64,000 nt of DNA, from positions 1,269,001-1,333,000 of the forward strand of contig NZ_CP068230.1 of the NCBI RefSeq assembly GCF_009183365.2. The letters run 5' to 3'. A model generated the notes under the pieces. That model searched no databases. It saw nothing but the letters and a program-made list of their open reading frames with translations, and was not told the DNA's origin. This DNA comes from Shewanella algae (GTDB lineage Bacteria; Pseudomonadota; Gammaproteobacteria; Enterobacterales; Shewanellaceae). Shown here in pieces: positions 43,885 through 51,377 of this stretch (position 1 is its first letter; every line of letters starts with the position of its first letter). Made by a program: the position numbers and the translations under genes.

Positions 43885-44424
43885 ATGTCGCAGGAAGAGC
43901 TAAAAACACAAACCGACAAGCCACAAGCCAAAGATATCAAGGATGGCGTAGATACCATAGTCAGTCAGTGGCTGGCCGCCGGTGTTACTGATGATCTGCA
44001 ACCGATGGAAGTCTTTGGTCGCCTGGCCAGAATACATAAGCATATAGAAACCGAAATCCTTCGCTGCCATGGCGAGTTCGGTCTGCGTCAGGGGGAGTTT
44101 GATGTACTGGCAACCTTGCGTCGCAGCGGTGAGCCTTACACTCTGACCCCAGGGCAATTGCACCAGAGCATGATGCTGACCTCAGGCGCCATGACCAGCC
44201 GTTTGGATAAGCTGGAGCAGAAAGGGCTCATCTGCCGCAGCCACTGCACCGAAGACCGTCGGGCGGTGAATGTACAGCTTACTGCCGAAGGCAAGGCCAA
44301 GGTAGAGGCCGCACTGCCGGCCCATATGGCGGCTCAGCAGCAGTTGCTTAAAGGGATCTCGGTCAAAGACAGGCAAAAACTGGCTGCGCTGCTTAAGGGC
44401 TGGCTGGGTGAACTTGAGTCCTGA
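43885..44424 (+). CDS. MarR-family transcriptional regulator
   Basis: A 179-aa regulator. A polar N-terminal extension is followed by the winged-helix MarR fold: FGLRQGEFDVLATLRRSGEPYTLTPGQLHQSMMLTSGAMTSRLDKLEQKGLICRSHCTEDRRAVNVQLTAEG. DRR between the wing strands is the conserved wing motif. No ligand can be inferred. It is monocistronic, and the genes next to it are a terminated PhnA-like gene upstream and a minus-strand lipoprotein downstream, so its target is not obvious. Confidence 0.88.
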   Translation: MSQEELKTQTDKPQAKDIKDGVDTIVSQWLAAGVTDDLQPMEVFGRLARIHKHIETEILRCHGEFGLRQGEFDVLATLRRSGEPYTLTPGQLHQSMMLTSGAMTSRLDKLEQKGLICRSHCTEDRRAVNVQLTAEGKAKVEAALPAHMAAQQQLLKGISVKDRQKLAALLKGWLGELES

Positions 44425-44547
44425 TTTAGGTTGCTACAGAATTGACCCTTACCTGTTGTTATTGGCTAGTTTTAGCTGACGGATAGTTGGCCATCTGATA
44501 GTCAACATAGCTCAGAGTATATAGAAACACTCTGTGCGATTGACTAG

Positions 44548-45036
44548 TCAGTGGGCAAGTATCTTGGCTTTCTCTTGTTCGTATTCGGTTTCTGTTAAAA
44601 CACCTTCATCAAATAGGGACTTTAACTCTCGAAGTTCGTCAAATTTATTCATTTGCGTACCCAATGCGTTGTTTTCGTCATTCTCAAGACAGGCAAATAC
44701 TAATTCGGCACGAGGGAAGTTTCCTGCTATATGCATTCCCGTTGATATTCGTTCCCGAAGTAACTCGAAACGACGATTTTTGTTATTGCAAAAGGCTATA
44801 GCTCTGCTTTCCGCACTAGCTCTTACTGATTGTACCGATACAAAACCTGTCGCTCCTTGGTGAAATATACGGTATGCGTTGGAGTCTGGAATATCGCTGC
44901 GTAGCACAGTTTCTTCCCCTTCATAAGCAGCGTTCTCAAAACTTGAGCGGCTCTTGTCAGCTCTTTGAATACTGGATGCTGAAGAGCATCCATTTATCAA
45001 AATCAAGCAGGTTACTAGGCATGCAAGTCGTTTCAT
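44548..45036 (-). CDS. SHOCT-domain lipoprotein
   Basis: A 162-aa protein. The N-terminus MKRLACLVTCLILINGCSS has a lipobox ending at Cys17 (INGC), so it is lipid-anchored in the cell envelope. The C-terminus KFDELRELKSLFDEGVLTETEYEQEK is a typical SHOCT domain (short C-terminal domain, about 30 aa). The middle has no motif I know; it includes paired Cys (AFCNNK, FACLEN). The gene is AT-richer than its neighbours, possibly acquired. Function is unknown. ATG at 45036. Confidence 0.78.
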   Translation of the reverse strand: MKRLACLVTCLILINGCSSASSIQRADKSRSSFENAAYEGEETVLRSDIPDSNAYRIFHQGATGFVSVQSVRASAESRAIAFCNNKNRRFELLRERISTGMHIAGNFPRAELVFACLENDENNALGTQMNKFDELRELKSLFDEGVLTETEYEQEKAKILAH

Positions 45037-45149
45037 AAAACACCATTTATGACAATCTGTTAGGGAAGGTCAGTTACTAAGAAAGTAAAGAGTTCCTGAC
45101 ATTAGCATGAACTATGTCAGGAGAGGAATATCTGAGCGTAAGAGCTGTA

Positions 45150-45629
45150 TTATTTTGGTGATGGGTGCAGATCCGCCACCAGATAGACCAAACATAAGCT
45201 GTTCAGTGGCATTACAGGGTTACTCCAGATCATCCGGGTGTGGCGTCCGGCTTCACCGAATACCGCCAGCAGAAGATCCGAGGCGCCATCCAAGGCTCTG
45301 GGGTGGTCGAAAAAGCCGTCGGCCACATTGAGCACTCCCTCGAGGCGGATAATCTGTTTTATCCGTGAGAGGTTTCCCAACGCCTGTTGCAATTGGGCTA
45401 TGGCGTTGAGCGCCGCCAACTGACAGGCGGCATAGCCATCCGACAATTCCAGATCTACCCCTAGCCGACCCTGATACTTTATCTTGCCATCTTCAAAGGG
45501 AAACTGGCCTGAGGTCAGTAGTTGATGGCCGCTGATCACTACAGGCTCGTAGTTGCCGAGCGCCGAAGCGACCCGGGGCAGACTCATTCCCAGGGCGTTG
45601 AGCCGCTGCTCAGGTGTGTCATGCATCAT
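45150..45629 (-). CDS. RidA/YjgF-family protein
   Basis: A 159-aa RidA-family protein, the last gene of a minus-strand operon. The RidA core has YEPVVISGHQLLTSGQFPFEDGKIKY, GYAACQLAALNAIAQLQQALGN and RHTRMIWSNPVMPLNSLCLVYLVADL. It is the larger form with an N-terminal extension (MHDTPEQRLNALGMSLP), seen in YjgF-like group members from amino-acid operons. RidA removes reactive enamine or imine intermediates. Start ATG at 45629 (GAGGAA ahead) overlaps the gene upstream by 11 bases, so they are coupled; the frame is open to 45701. Confidence 0.87.
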   Translation of the reverse strand: MMHDTPEQRLNALGMSLPRVASALGNYEPVVISGHQLLTSGQFPFEDGKIKYQGRLGVDLELSDGYAACQLAALNAIAQLQQALGNLSRIKQIIRLEGVLNVADGFFDHPRALDGASDLLLAVFGEAGRHTRMIWSNPVMPLNSLCLVYLVADLHPSPK

Positions 45630-46509
45630 GATTCGATTCCTCACAGGTTTGACGACGCCAAAGGGGAGACAGCCATTGGGACAGGATAACCGGATGAGCA
45701 CTCAGCCAACGTCCGGCAGCTTCTTCTGCACTAAGGCCTTCGCGGTTGATGGCATAGTCCAGCTCGGCAATGTCCCTATTGAGCATCCGAATATTATCCA
45801 GCACCCGCAGCTGAGCCTGAGTAAAGTGACCGGCGGCATTTTCTGCCAGCAAGAGTACGGCGCGATCTTTGCCACCCAGCAGGCCTTTGGGATCCTTGAG
45901 TTCCCGTATCTTGTATTTATGATGCAAAAACTGGGGTTGCCACAGGGGCACCACGGCCCAGGCCTTGTGTTGCAGTGCATCCTCAAAGGCGTCGAAACAT
46001 TGCTGCTCAGTGCCGGTATGGAACTCATAGCCGGCCTGTTGCAGACCATAGTCCTGCATCATCTGTTTTGAGAAACGGCTGATGCCGGCACCCGGGCCAA
46101 TGCCTTGAATGTGGCGGCGCATTTTCTCCAACACGTCTGGGCGCAGTAGATCCGTTACCGAATCCACTTGCTCTTGCGGCACATATTCTGGCACGCCCCA
46201 GAGGGCATAGGGTTCATAATGCAGCCCCAGTTCCCGCACCTCTAGATTTTGCCTGACCTTATCCAGATAGATGCCGTGGCTGTGGGGTAACCAGGCGGAG
46301 CAGAGCAGATCAAGCTCGCCCCGGCCCAGGGCGTCGAAGTTGGCCTGATGATCGGCAAAACTCAATTGCACCGATTTACCCATGATATCCAGCACATGGA
46401 CAACAATGGCGGCAGTGGCCCGGTGAAAGCTGAGATTGGTGACTCCCAGCCGCAGCGGCGTTTCCCGTGATGCTGAAGTGACTGCTTGGTTTGGTATCGG
46501 GTTTGGCAT
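45619..46509 (-). CDS. Glycine-betaine-type ABC substrate-binding protein-like
   Basis: A 296-aa OpuAC-like substrate-binding domain protein. Seen: LRLGVTNLSFHRATAAIVVHVLDIMG near the start, LSFADHQANFDALGRGELDLLCSAWLPHSHG (the betaine-site Trp and domain core), and IGPGAGISRFSKQMMQDYGL and WAVVPLWQPQFLHHKYKIRELKDP. Unusually there is no signal peptide (MPNPIPNQAVTSASRE), and no ABC permease or ATPase gene is nearby, so a cytoplasmic or non-transport role is likely. It lies between a VOC gene and a RidA gene in the operon. Confidence 0.8.
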   Translation of the reverse strand: MPNPIPNQAVTSASRETPLRLGVTNLSFHRATAAIVVHVLDIMGKSVQLSFADHQANFDALGRGELDLLCSAWLPHSHGIYLDKVRQNLEVRELGLHYEPYALWGVPEYVPQEQVDSVTDLLRPDVLEKMRRHIQGIGPGAGISRFSKQMMQDYGLQQAGYEFHTGTEQQCFDAFEDALQHKAWAVVPLWQPQFLHHKYKIRELKDPKGLLGGKDRAVLLLAENAAGHFTQAQLRVLDNIRMLNRDIAELDYAINREGLSAEEAAGRWLSAHPVILSQWLSPLWRRQTCEESNHDA

Positions 46510-46543
46510 GGGGTTTCTCCTGTCAAAGGTATTGCCGTTAGGA

Positions 46544-46993
46544 TCAGCGAAATCTCAGCTTGGGCATGGCTTCTCCCAGGACCTTATTGTCCGGTGAGAA
46601 GGGAAAAATCATCTCGACGGTAATGCCGTTGGGGTCTTCCAGAAACAGTTGATGTTCAAGAATTTCAGGGACCTGCCGCTCGCGAAAATGCAGCTCAAGT
46701 TCAAGCAGTTTGTGCTGCATGGCACTTAGGTCTGCGCCGCGAAAGGCCAGATGATCCACGACGCCGGAGCCATTGGTGCTGCGCCTTTGTCCTAGGTAGG
46801 CCTCGAGTGCCGGGTTTTGCTCGGCGGCCACCAGATGCAGCACAGGTTTGTCTGCGGCATACAACCAATGGCCCGGAAAGGCGAACGCCGGGCGGTAGCC
46901 CTCGCTCAAGCCGACAACCCGGCAGTAGAAATCACGGGTCTGCTGCAGCTTACTACTGCGCAGCGTGTAGTGATCCAATCCCTGAATATTCAT
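46544..46993 (-). CDS. VOC-family (glyoxalase/dioxygenase-like) protein
   Basis: A 149-aa protein with the vicinal-oxygen-chelate fold. GLDHYTLRSSKLQQTRDFYCRVVGL is the first beta-alpha-beta unit with metal His, HWLYAADKPVLHLVA gives a second, VVDHLAFRGADL a third with His, and HQLFLEDPNGITVEMIFPF the last, with Glu as metal ligand. It is probably a metal enzyme of unknown substrate. In the operon it follows the royal-jelly-like gene by 16 bases and precedes the betaine-binding-like gene by 34. Confidence 0.85.
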   Translation of the reverse strand: MNIQGLDHYTLRSSKLQQTRDFYCRVVGLSEGYRPAFAFPGHWLYAADKPVLHLVAAEQNPALEAYLGQRRSTNGSGVVDHLAFRGADLSAMQHKLLELELHFRERQVPEILEHQLFLEDPNGITVEMIFPFSPDNKVLGEAMPKLRFR

Positions 46994-47009
46994 GATGGAC
47001 TCCTTGGTT

Positions 47010-48158
47010 TCAGTTTCCTGCTACACCGGCGCTCAAAGGTTTGAAGCGGAAGATGTAGTAAGGGGGTTGGTTTTCGGCCTTGCCATCGTTCAGTGGCGCA
47101 GACCGCGGCAGCTGTGCGGCGGCGCTGTAGAGGAAGCCATCGGCACCCAGGCTGACACCGTCTGGCCAGATCATTCTCGGATCTGCGGCAAAGGGGCGAT
47201 ACTCACGACTGCTTGCCGGAATAATGCCGATACGGCGCTCGCCGACTTCGGTGAGATAGAGATTGCCGTCGACATCTATGCTCAGGCCGCCGTTATTGGG
47301 TTTGTGGGCCCAAAACTGCACCTGATTGGCCAGCACGCTTGCCGGCAGGGAAGGATTGGCCAACGCCAACATGGGGATCCGGTACAGTTGCCCCTTGTTG
47401 AGCGGGGCAAAGTAGAGCCACTCTTCATCTTTATCCATGGCAATACCATCGACGCCCACATAAACGGGAATCGATTTCTGCCCGGCTGTGCCGGCATCTA
47501 TCACTATCGGGCGCTTGGTGTCAGGCATCACGCTCGGGTGGCCCTGCAGTACCCGGCGGCTCTGGCCTGTTTTGAGATCTACCACCACCAGAGCAGCCTT
47601 GTCGCCCACAGGCCCGGTGGCAATGCCTTCATCGGCGATAACAATCAACTGATGTTTGGGGGATATCAGTAAGTCATTGTGCTGCGACTCCGGCAGGGAT
47701 ACAGGTGATGGCAAGTGGATAATCCGCTCCAGCTTGTCGGTATTGCTGTTCCAGGCCACCAGTTTAGGGGTGACTCTGGGGCTGGCCTGGCCCGAGTCAA
47801 GCAACCAGACAATGCCGTTGGCATCGGTACGCAGACCAAGAACCCAGTTGAGGCAGGTATCGGGATCTTTCTGGCTGCCGTCGGCGCGGACACAGCCTTG
47901 CCAGTCGCGGTTTGGAAATGGTTTGCTGCTGCCATCGGCGAGGATTTCCGCCACCTTGGTCTCAGGCTCGTAAAAGGGGTGAAAACTCACCAACATACGC
48001 CCGCTTGGCGTGAAGCTGATACCACCGACAGCCTGCTCTGTAGTGCGGTAGACCTGAACTTGACTATCAGAAAACTGCGAAGCGGATGCCGCGGCGGCTG
48101 AGATACCAAAGGAGACCAGTGCGCCGGCCAGCAGGGTAGACAGAGTCAGGAGTTTCAT
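47010..48158 (-). CDS. Royal-jelly/dopachrome-tautomerase-like secreted protein
   Basis: A 382-aa secreted beta-propeller protein of the major-royal-jelly/Yellow (L-dopachrome tautomerase-related) family. A signal peptide ends near residue 25 (ASA). Motifs DGIAMDKDEEWLYFAPLNKGQLYRIP, CLNWVLGLRTDANGIVWLLDSG and QFWAHKPNNGGLSIDVDGNLYLTEVGERRIGII are typical of these propellers. Enzyme activity is not shown for bacterial members. It overlaps the PEBP gene by 4 bases (ATGA), so translation is coupled. Confidence 0.8.
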   Translation of the reverse strand: MKLLTLSTLLAGALVSFGISAAAASASQFSDSQVQVYRTTEQAVGGISFTPSGRMLVSFHPFYEPETKVAEILADGSSKPFPNRDWQGCVRADGSQKDPDTCLNWVLGLRTDANGIVWLLDSGQASPRVTPKLVAWNSNTDKLERIIHLPSPVSLPESQHNDLLISPKHQLIVIADEGIATGPVGDKAALVVVDLKTGQSRRVLQGHPSVMPDTKRPIVIDAGTAGQKSIPVYVGVDGIAMDKDEEWLYFAPLNKGQLYRIPMLALANPSLPASVLANQVQFWAHKPNNGGLSIDVDGNLYLTEVGERRIGIIPASSREYRPFAADPRMIWPDGVSLGADGFLYSAAAQLPRSAPLNDGKAENQPPYYIFRFKPLSAGVAGN

Positions 48159-48715
48159 TGGGTTGACTCCTTTCTTGGGCCGGCCAGCAGCACGAGTTCA
48201 CTCTTGGCCAGAGTGTGTTGCCAGAGGAAGAAGCCGGTCAGCGCCGCTGAATAGTCGGGTTTTACCGGCAGTTTGGCCACATCCAGCGCATGGACTGTCC
48301 ACTTGTATCTGTGCTGACGCCCCTCGGGTGGGCAAGGGCCGAAGAAACCGGGTTTTCCCAGATCTGTGTTTGACTCAATGGCGCCTTCCGGTAAGGGGCC
48401 GCCATCTTTGCCGCCCGGCAGGCTGTGGACATTGGCGGGAATGTCATATACCACCCTGTGCCAGAAGCCTGAACCTGTGGGAGCATCTTGATCGTAAAAG
48501 GTGATGGCAAAACTCTTGGTTCCTGCCGGCGCATTTTGCCAGTCCAGCCTGGGCGCCAGGTTGGCACCGTTGCAACCGAATTGGTTCCAGTAGTAGTCTG
48601 CCGGTATGACTCGATTGGCCGTTAATGAGCTTTTCAGTTGTAAATCTGCGCCATGGGCCAAGGGTTGTAATGCCAGAGCACCAAGCCCCAAAAGGTATCC
48701 GATACCGTATTTCAT
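48155..48715 (-). CDS. YbhB/YbcL-family PEBP-like exported protein
   Basis: A 186-aa phosphatidylethanolamine-binding-protein-like protein. A signal peptide (to about residue 22, AHGAD) suggests export. Family motifs: NLAPRLDWQNAPAGTKSFAITFYDQDAP and FWHRVVYDIPANVHSLPGG, ligand-binding pocket residues, FGPCPPEGRQHRYKWTVHALD, and a C-terminal LAKSELVLL helix. The function is unknown in bacteria. It is the first gene of a five-gene minus-strand operon (PEBP, royal-jelly-like, VOC, betaine-binding-like, RidA). Confidence 0.88.
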   Translation of the reverse strand: MKYGIGYLLGLGALALQPLAHGADLQLKSSLTANRVIPADYYWNQFGCNGANLAPRLDWQNAPAGTKSFAITFYDQDAPTGSGFWHRVVYDIPANVHSLPGGKDGGPLPEGAIESNTDLGKPGFFGPCPPEGRQHRYKWTVHALDVAKLPVKPDYSAALTGFFLWQHTLAKSELVLLAGPRKESTQ

Positions 48716-48951
48716 GGTGTAATATCCTTTAAATTAACGTGAATTTGGTTGATTGGCGTTATCATAGAGAAAAGCTTTCCTGGGATAAGCAGGCAGCCGT
48801 TGGCTTTAGTTTCAAAAATTTTTTGAAAAAGGCGGTTTTGACTGAACCCGGGCTGACAGGAATTCAGATCCCGGCTGCGGCCATTAGGCTTTGGGGTTAA
48901 GGTAAGTCTGTGTGCCGGTATGGCCGGGTTTGTGTGTTAACGGGATGGATT

Positions 48952-49614
48952 ATGAAGCTGTTTATTCGTGTGGCTGTAGTGTTGGGGCTGGTGTTTCTGG
49001 CGGTGATCGCTCTTGGGATCTACAGGTTCAACTTCACCGAGGATGACCTCTATGTCAGGGAAAACGATATGGTGCGTCCACTGGCTGAATTCGATGGCGG
49101 GGCCAAAGGGGTGATGAAGCGGCTGTTCAGTCTGGATACCCGTGAACAGTTCAGGATCCGTTTGCCGGACAGCAACAAGTCAGTCACTCTTACCGGCTTT
49201 AAGGAAGAGCAGCATCTGGCGTTTGGCGAATATCAGGATGAAGTGGTTCGTGGGGAGGTGTTGCTCGATTACCGCAAGTTGACCCCCTTAAACTTGCCCG
49301 GCAATGCCGAATCCATGCAGTTTGTTGTTCCGTTCGCGGTGACAACCCAGGGCTCAGGTGTGTTCTGGTACCTGGGCATGTTCAGATTCGACTATCAAAC
49401 CGGCGCCATTGCGCATCTGGCCAGCCAGTTTCTCGGCGACCGGATTGAGATTGAAGCCATTACCCCCAAAGAGCCGTTCGACCCGCCTTACAGCGTGACT
49501 CTGGCGCTGAAGACCCGCACCCAGGAGCAATCCATGGCCGAAGCGCCGGGCGAGTATATGGAACGCACTTTCTTTGTGACGATCAACTCGATTCTGCCGT
49601 CTTCTTCCCAATAG
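48952..49614 (+). CDS. Membrane-anchored hypothetical protein
   Basis: A 220-aa protein of unknown function. The N-terminus MKLFIRVAVVLGLVFLAVIAL is one transmembrane segment or uncleaved signal, then a soluble part with YRFNFTEDDLYVRENDMV and no family I know. The frame is open to 48910, but the ATG at 48952 (CGGGATGG ahead) fits the hydrophobic start. It precedes the Crp/Fnr-like gene by 12 bases in the same direction, so they may be co-transcribed. Confidence 0.65.
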   Translation: MKLFIRVAVVLGLVFLAVIALGIYRFNFTEDDLYVRENDMVRPLAEFDGGAKGVMKRLFSLDTREQFRIRLPDSNKSVTLTGFKEEQHLAFGEYQDEVVRGEVLLDYRKLTPLNLPGNAESMQFVVPFAVTTQGSGVFWYLGMFRFDYQTGAIAHLASQFLGDRIEIEAITPKEPFDPPYSVTLALKTRTQEQSMAEAPGEYMERTFFVTINSILPSSSQ

Positions 49615-49626
49615 GCGCCCGACTGA

Positions 49627-50217
49627 ATGAGCCATGAATCTATGTCTCATCAGGCCGCTTTCCGGGCGCTGACAGACTTTTTCCTCGAGTTGGGGCTTGA
49701 ACCCAGTGCTTTGGCGCCACTCCTGGATAAGGCTCAGCTGAAAAGTTGTCAGGCAGGTGAGGTGCTGCTGGCACAAGGTGGCAAACAGCAGTCGGGCTTT
49801 TTATTGCTCAATGGTCTGCTGCGGGCCTGCCACTATCTGAGTGATGGTCAGCAGCGCTGCAAAGAGTTCTATTTCCCTGGCGAATTTTGCCTGCTTTACA
49901 GCAGTTTTCTCAGTGCTGAGCCTGCCCGTTATCAACTTGAGGCACTGGAAAACAGCACTCTGGTGGTTGTGCCCCTGAGCCTGTTTGAGCTTGGCGGGTT
50001 TCAGCGCGCCGAGCTTTCATTGCTGCGTGCCCAGCTGCGCTACAAGGAGCAGAAAGAAGCTTTTCTATTGCTCAAGTCGCCAGAGCAGCGCTACCTATGG
50101 TTAAAAAATCATTGGCCACACTGGATAAGCGCCCTGAGCCAGGTGCAGTTGGCCAACTATATCGGCATCACCCCTGAGAGTCTCAGCCGCATTCGCCGGC
50201 GTCTTAACCTAAGTTAA
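49627..50217 (+). CDS. Crp/Fnr-family transcriptional regulator
   Basis: A 196-aa regulator. The cyclic-nucleotide-binding-like domain has GEVLLAQGGKQQSGFLLLNGLLRACHYLSDGQQRCKEFYFPGEFCL, and the C-terminal helix-turn-helix is LSQVQLANYIGITPESLSRIRRRL. It lacks an N-terminal Fnr Cys cluster, so oxygen sensing by iron-sulfur is unlikely. The compact form is typical of small Crp-like proteins with unknown ligands. It follows a membrane protein gene by 12 bases and precedes a YgjV-like gene. Confidence 0.85.
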   Translation: MSHESMSHQAAFRALTDFFLELGLEPSALAPLLDKAQLKSCQAGEVLLAQGGKQQSGFLLLNGLLRACHYLSDGQQRCKEFYFPGEFCLLYSSFLSAEPARYQLEALENSTLVVVPLSLFELGGFQRAELSLLRAQLRYKEQKEAFLLLKSPEQRYLWLKNHWPHWISALSQVQLANYIGITPESLSRIRRRLNLS

Positions 50218-50274
50218 TGCCATCGCCTCAATGGCACAGCACAATAGCGGCCGGTTTCAATCTTCCGGGATACT

Positions 50275-50796
50275 GTGTTGTCCATTTTTGTTATTTCACA
50301 GCTGTTGGTCACTCTGGCGCTGTTTAGCGATCTTTTGTCATTCCAGTTCAGGCACAGGCGCGCCGTGCTCGCTTGTCTGGTGGTGTCGGGCCTGCTGATC
50401 GCGGCGCATTTTATCTTGCTCAACCACTGGAGCCCGGCCATTTTAATGTTGGTTGCCAGTGTCAGATTCTTTGTCAGTATCTTCACCGTTGACAGACGTC
50501 TGATGTGGCTGTTTATGGCCGCTTCGGTCACGGCCGTGGCCCTGAGTTTCAATCAATGGCTCGACCTTTTGAGTCTGGCCGGCAGTTTGTTGCAGACCAG
50601 GGCGGCCTTTTGCCGTGATGACAAACGATTAAGGGAGCTGATGTTCATCGGCAGTGGTTGCTGGCTGCTGAATAACATCCTGTTGGGTTCACCGATGGCG
50701 GTATTGATGGAGTCTGTGTTTATCGGCAGCAATCTGTTGGGATACTACCGTTTCTATCTGCGCCGCAAAGGCTCGGCGCCCGTACAAGGGGGCTAA
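50275..50796 (+). CDS. YgjV-family inner membrane protein
   Basis: A 173-aa protein with five or so hydrophobic segments of the YgjV family. FVISQLLVTLALFSDLLSFQFRHRR, RFFVSIFTVDRRLMWLFMA and CWLLNNILLGSPMAVLMESVFIGSNLLGYYRF follow the family pattern. Function is unknown. The start is a GTG at 50275 or TTG at 50278, with CGGGAT ahead; no ATG is available. It overlaps the convergent zinc-ribbon gene by 4 bases. Confidence 0.78.
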   Translation: MLSIFVISQLLVTLALFSDLLSFQFRHRRAVLACLVVSGLLIAAHFILLNHWSPAILMLVASVRFFVSIFTVDRRLMWLFMAASVTAVALSFNQWLDLLSLAGSLLQTRAAFCRDDKRLRELMFIGSGCWLLNNILLGSPMAVLMESVFIGSNLLGYYRFYLRRKGSAPVQGG

Positions 50797-51044
50797 TTCA
50801 TGCGCACCTTGCCACCGATAATCTTGAATGCAGGCACGCCGCGGATCAGTGCCTGACGGGCGAAGACCTGGCCGCAGCCGGGGCAGGTACAGGGCGTTTG
50901 CGTATGATCTGTCAGGATCCGTTCGACAAAACATTTAACCAAGGCGCCTTTGCCGCCCTTTCGATATTTGAACAGTTTTGCCTTGCAGCCGCAGCAGATG
51001 ATTTCCACCGTCTGTTGCGGTCCTTTTTTATTGGGCTTACTCAC
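50793..51044 (-). CDS. Small zinc-ribbon protein (83 aa)
   Basis: A basic 83-aa protein with two Cys pairs: CCGCKAKLFKYRKGGKGALVKCF near residue 17-40 and CTCPGCGQVFARQALIRG near 55-70. These can bind zinc as a ribbon. It shares an ATGA overlap with the upstream 78-aa zinc-ribbon gene, so they are expressed together. I do not recognise a named family; nucleic-acid or protein contact is possible. The C-terminus is cut by the convergent YgjV gene, with the stop codons overlapping by 4 bases. Confidence 0.7.
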   Translation of the reverse strand: MSKPNKKGPQQTVEIICCGCKAKLFKYRKGGKGALVKCFVERILTDHTQTPCTCPGCGQVFARQALIRGVPAFKIIGGKVRMN

Positions 51045-51277
51045 TTGCCCGGCAGTTCGGTTTCCAGCTCAATATCAGTGCAGCCCTTAGGGCAGCGGAT
51101 GCTGGCAAGCTCTGAGGTGGATTTTGCCGGTGGCAGGGTGGCACTCAAGGCTTGTTGGCATTTAGGGCAGGGCACTTTTTTACCGGCCAGCAGTTGTTTG
51201 ATCAGATTTTTCTGCGCCTTGAAGGACTGGGCGCTGCTTTGGTTGATATTGGAAAAGTCGGCGGATTGAGCTGTCAT
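51041..51277 (-). CDS. Small zinc-ribbon protein (78 aa)
   Basis: A 78-aa protein with CPKCQQALSATLPP and a second pair RCPKGCTD, forming a likely zinc ribbon. The N-terminus MTAQSADFSNINQSS is polar. It sits immediately before the 83-aa zinc-ribbon gene (ATGA overlap), so the two are probably a functional pair. No family name is known to me. ATG at 51277. Confidence 0.68.
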   Translation of the reverse strand: MTAQSADFSNINQSSAQSFKAQKNLIKQLLAGKKVPCPKCQQALSATLPPAKSTSELASIRCPKGCTDIELETELPGK

Positions 51278-51350
51278 AGGCAGTATCTGAATTCGTCTGT
51301 TACGGGTAAATAAGTCTGCAGCGATTATAGCCTTGCCGGCGTGGCAAATA

Positions 51351-51376
51351 AAAGAGGGGCGCCTGGCCCCCCCTTT
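51351..51376 (-). terminator. Terminator after ndh
   Basis: On the minus strand a G-rich/C-rich stem (GGGG...CCCC) directly after the ndh stop is followed by TCTTTTATTT. Confidence 0.7.
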
Positions 51377-51377
51377 A

